Positions 60,732-62,590 of a stretch of 62,590 nucleotides of DNA are shown here, piece by piece (positions within the stretch are counted from its first letter, which is position 1; each line of letters begins with the position of its first letter). The position numbers were made by a program, and so were the translations under genes. The notes under the pieces are model-generated. The model saw only the letters and a list, made by a program, of their open reading frames with translations. It did no database searches and had not been told where the DNA came from. This DNA is from Promicromonospora citrea (GTDB taxonomy: Bacteria > Actinomycetota > Actinomycetes > Actinomycetales > Cellulomonadaceae), in assembly GCF_013004695.1 (NCBI RefSeq), contig NZ_JABEMG010000009.1:1-62590 (forward strand), given 5' to 3'.

Positions 60732-61194
60732 AGGGGCGCGAGACCGGGCCGCCGTGGGTCGGGTGCAGGGAGATCGTGACCGCCGCCAGGTCCCGGCCCG
60801 ACGCCGCGACGACGCCGGCGGCGGTGCAGATGATCTGGTCGACCGCGACCGGGCTCAGGTCGGCCCGGCGCAGCGGCAGGTACACCGCGACGACGTCGCC
60901 CGTGTCCTCGACGATCGCGCGCGTCGTGGTCTCGGGGACCTCGCTGTGCAGGTCGGGTGCCGCCGGGTCCGTGTCGGCCAGGAGGAGCTGGACCGCGCCG
61001 AGCACCGTGCCGAGGCGCCCCGTGTCGCGCGCGTCGGGTCGCAGGCGCCCGGCGTCGTCGACGAGGTACAGGGTGGGGCCGGGCGCGAGCCCTGTCGGCG
61101 GTGCGCCGCCGTCCTCGACGCTGCCCGTGCCCACGCCGCAGCCGCCCAGCAGCGTGACGGCGGCCAGGACCACGGGGACGAGAGCCTTACGCAC
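60715..61194 (-). CDS. GerMN-type lipoprotein
   Basis: This is a 159-aa secreted lipoprotein. The signal peptide MRKALVPVVLAAVTLLGGC ends in the lipobox LGGC with Cys19. The mature part (about 40-150) resembles a GerMN domain (LYLVDDAGRLRP, LGAVQLLLADTDPAAPDLHS), a fold found in cell-envelope lipoproteins near two-component systems. The GTG at 61194 was chosen because it places the signal peptide correctly and overlaps the histidine kinase stop by 8 bases; the reading frame extends further upstream but without a leader. It is probably an envelope accessory of the adjacent kinase (inference). Confidence 0.85.
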   Translation of the reverse strand: MRKALVPVVLAAVTLLGGCGVGTGSVEDGGAPPTGLAPGPTLYLVDDAGRLRPDARDTGRLGTVLGAVQLLLADTDPAAPDLHSEVPETTTRAIVEDTGDVVAVYLPLRRADLSPVAVDQIICTAAGVVAASGRDLAAVTISLHPTHGGPVSRPCPVLG

Positions 61195-62590
61195 GGGTAC
61201 CGCCCTCCTCCGGGTCGGGACCGGCCGCGGCGTCGAGCCGCCGGGGGAGCCGCAGCTCGAAGGTCGCACCCGCCTCGGCGCTATCGCGGGCAGTGACGTC
61301 CCCGCCGTGCAGCCGTGCGTTGACCAGGGTGATCGCGAGCCCGAGCCCGCTGCCCTCCGACGTCGTCCGGGACGAGTCGCCCTTGGTGAAGCGGCCGAAG
61401 AGCCGGTCCGGGTCGATGCCGGGGGGCAGGCCGGGGCCGTGGTCGGTCACGGTGACGAGGACGTCGTCGGTCCTGTCGTCGGGAACGGCCCGCACCTCGA
61501 CGACCACGGGTGGGCGGCCGTGCCGCAGCGCGTTGCCCACGAGGTTGGCGACGGCGACGTCGACCCGGCGCACGTCGACGCGGGCGGGCACGGGCCCCGC
61601 CGCCACGACCGTGACGGCCTCGTCCCAGCCGCGGGTGCGCACCGTGTCGGTCACGACGTGCGCGACGTCGACGCGTTCGAGCCGCAGCTCGCCGACGCCC
61701 GCGTCGAGACGCGACAGCTCCAGCAGGTCCTCGGCGAGGCGGGCGAGCCTGCGGGTGCGGTCGACGGCCATCGTCGCGAGCTCGAGCTCCTGCGCCGACC
61801 GGTCCCGCGCGTCGGCCTGCAGCACCTCCATGATCGAGGTGAGCGCCATGATCGGCGTGCGCAGCTCGTGGGAGACGTCGGCGACGAACCGCCGCGCCTC
61901 CGCCTCCCGCCTGCGCAGCTCGCCGACCGACCGCTCGAGCGCGGCGGCGGTGTGGTTGAACGTGGTCGCGAGGTCCGCGAGCTCGTCCCGGCCGGACGGC
62001 GCGAGCCGTACGGCGAGGTTGCCCGCGGCGAGCTCGTCGGCGCTGTGCGCGAGCCGCTGCACGGGCCGCAGCACGCTGCGGGACACGAGGAGCGCGAGCA
62101 GGACCGCCAGCGGCAGCGCACCCGCGATGGTCAGCACGACCACGCGCGTCCAGCGGTCGAGCTGGGCCTCGGTCGCCGCCAGGTCGCGCACCACGTAGAC
62201 GTCGACGCCCGAGTCGCGCTGCGCCCCGTCGACGCCGGTGAGGAGCACGGGCGTGGCCAGCACCAGGTGGGGACCGGCGTCGTCGGCCACGCGCTGCACC
62301 GCCAGCCGGTCGCCCGCCGCGACGGCGGACCGCAGCTCGTCGCCGATGAGCCCGAGCGCGTCGCCGGACGCCGACGTCAGCCCCTCGTAGGTGACCATCG
62401 CGTCCGGGCCGAGCGCTGTGCGCAGCCGGTCGAGGGCGTCCTGGTCGGGCGGGTACGCGATCTCGGGCGCGAGGCGCGTCACCTGGTCACGGACGGTGTC
62501 GACGGCGCCGCGCTGCGTCTCGGCGACCAGCGACGCCCGCGCGGCGGCGTACCCGGCGCCCGCCGCGGCCGCCGCGGTCGCCATCGCGAC
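61187..62590 (-). CDS. sensor histidine kinase (partial, 5' end outside the window)
   Basis: This is a two-component sensor kinase, cut at its N-terminus by the window edge. Visible parts: an extracellular sensor region ending before the helix VVVLTIAGALPLAVLLALLV; a HAMP domain (SVLRPVQRLAHSADELAAGN); the dimerisation/phosphoacceptor motif RRFVADVSHELRTPIMAL; an N-box (VANLVGNALRHG); G1 (VTDHGPGLPPG); an F-box (LFGRFTKG); and G2 (GSGLGLAITLVNARLHGG). The stop overlaps the lipoprotein start by 8 bases. The response regulator gene is expected upstream, beyond base 62590. Confidence 0.95.
   Translation of the reverse strand, partial: VAMATAAAAAGAGYAAARASLVAETQRGAVDTVRDQVTRLAPEIAYPPDQDALDRLRTALGPDAMVTYEGLTSASGDALGLIGDELRSAVAAGDRLAVQRVADDAGPHLVLATPVLLTGVDGAQRDSGVDVYVVRDLAATEAQLDRWTRVVVLTIAGALPLAVLLALLVSRSVLRPVQRLAHSADELAAGNLAVRLAPSGRDELADLATTFNHTAAALERSVGELRRREAEARRFVADVSHELRTPIMALTSIMEVLQADARDRSAQELELATMAVDRTRRLARLAEDLLELSRLDAGVGELRLERVDVAHVVTDTVRTRGWDEAVTVVAAGPVPARVDVRRVDVAVANLVGNALRHGRPPVVVEVRAVPDDRTDDVLVTVTDHGPGLPPGIDPDRLFGRFTKGDSSRTTSEGSGLGLAITLVNARLHGGDVTARDSAEAGATFELRLPRRLDAAAGPDPEEGGTRA

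Overview
The window is high-GC actinobacterial DNA: strong G/C bias at third codon positions, many GTG starts, and 1- to 8-base stop/start overlaps. The gene content (14-subunit-type NDH-1 ending in a polyprenyl synthase, an FprA-type ferredoxin reductase, a Ser/Thr kinase/PP2C/FHA set, WXG100 proteins) suggests a Micrococcales organism, perhaps near Cellulomonadaceae or Promicromonosporaceae. That placement is inferred from gene style, not from a marker gene.

Region 1 (1-10574) is the 3' part of a respiratory complex I operon: nuoG (cut by the window edge), H, I, J, K, L, M, N, then a long-chain polyprenyl diphosphate synthase overlapping nuoN by 4 bases. The synthase probably makes the menaquinone side chain, so the electron acceptor pathway is coupled to the complex.

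Region 2 (10598-52949) is the accessory centrepiece. Three tandem paralogous giant proteins (2048, 2024, 2009 aa) each have one N-terminal membrane anchor, a conserved beta-rich head, about 11 cadherin/Ig-like repeats, about 5 fibronectin type III domains and a Cys-containing C-terminal module ending in Trp. Next comes a tightly overlapping run: MoxR ATPase, DUF58 protein, a TgpA-like transglutaminase lacking the expected catalytic Cys, a zinc-ribbon/RDD/FHA protein and a PP2C phosphatase. Then follow a zinc-ribbon/FHA protein, a Ser/Thr kinase whose extracellular part looks like a single Fn3 domain, an FHA/winged-helix protein, an 84-aa membrane protein and a 1491-aa FHA-FtsK/SpoIIIE ATPase resembling type VII secretion EssC. 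Downstream are a WXG100-like protein, a large helical/membrane candidate substrate and two related unknown proteins. The region ends with three diverged membrane paralogs alternating with two identical WXG100 genes. A palindrome of the form ATGGGGA-N4-TCCCCAT recurs upstream of giant gene 3, the first WXG100-like gene and both WXG100 copies. My reading is a kinase/phosphatase/FHA-controlled type VII-like secretion and surface-fibre system. No EccB, EccD, EccE or mycosin is in view.

Region 3 (52950-62590) is mostly housekeeping and small modules: fprA, an HtpX-like M48 protease, YajQ, a divergent TetR/MFS efflux pair with a probable operator, a Phd/VapC-type toxin-antitoxin pair with a 26-bp perfect operator palindrome and an overlapping HAD phosphatase gene, an AhpD-like CMD protein, and on the minus strand a GerMN-type lipoprotein coupled to a histidine kinase cut by the window edge.
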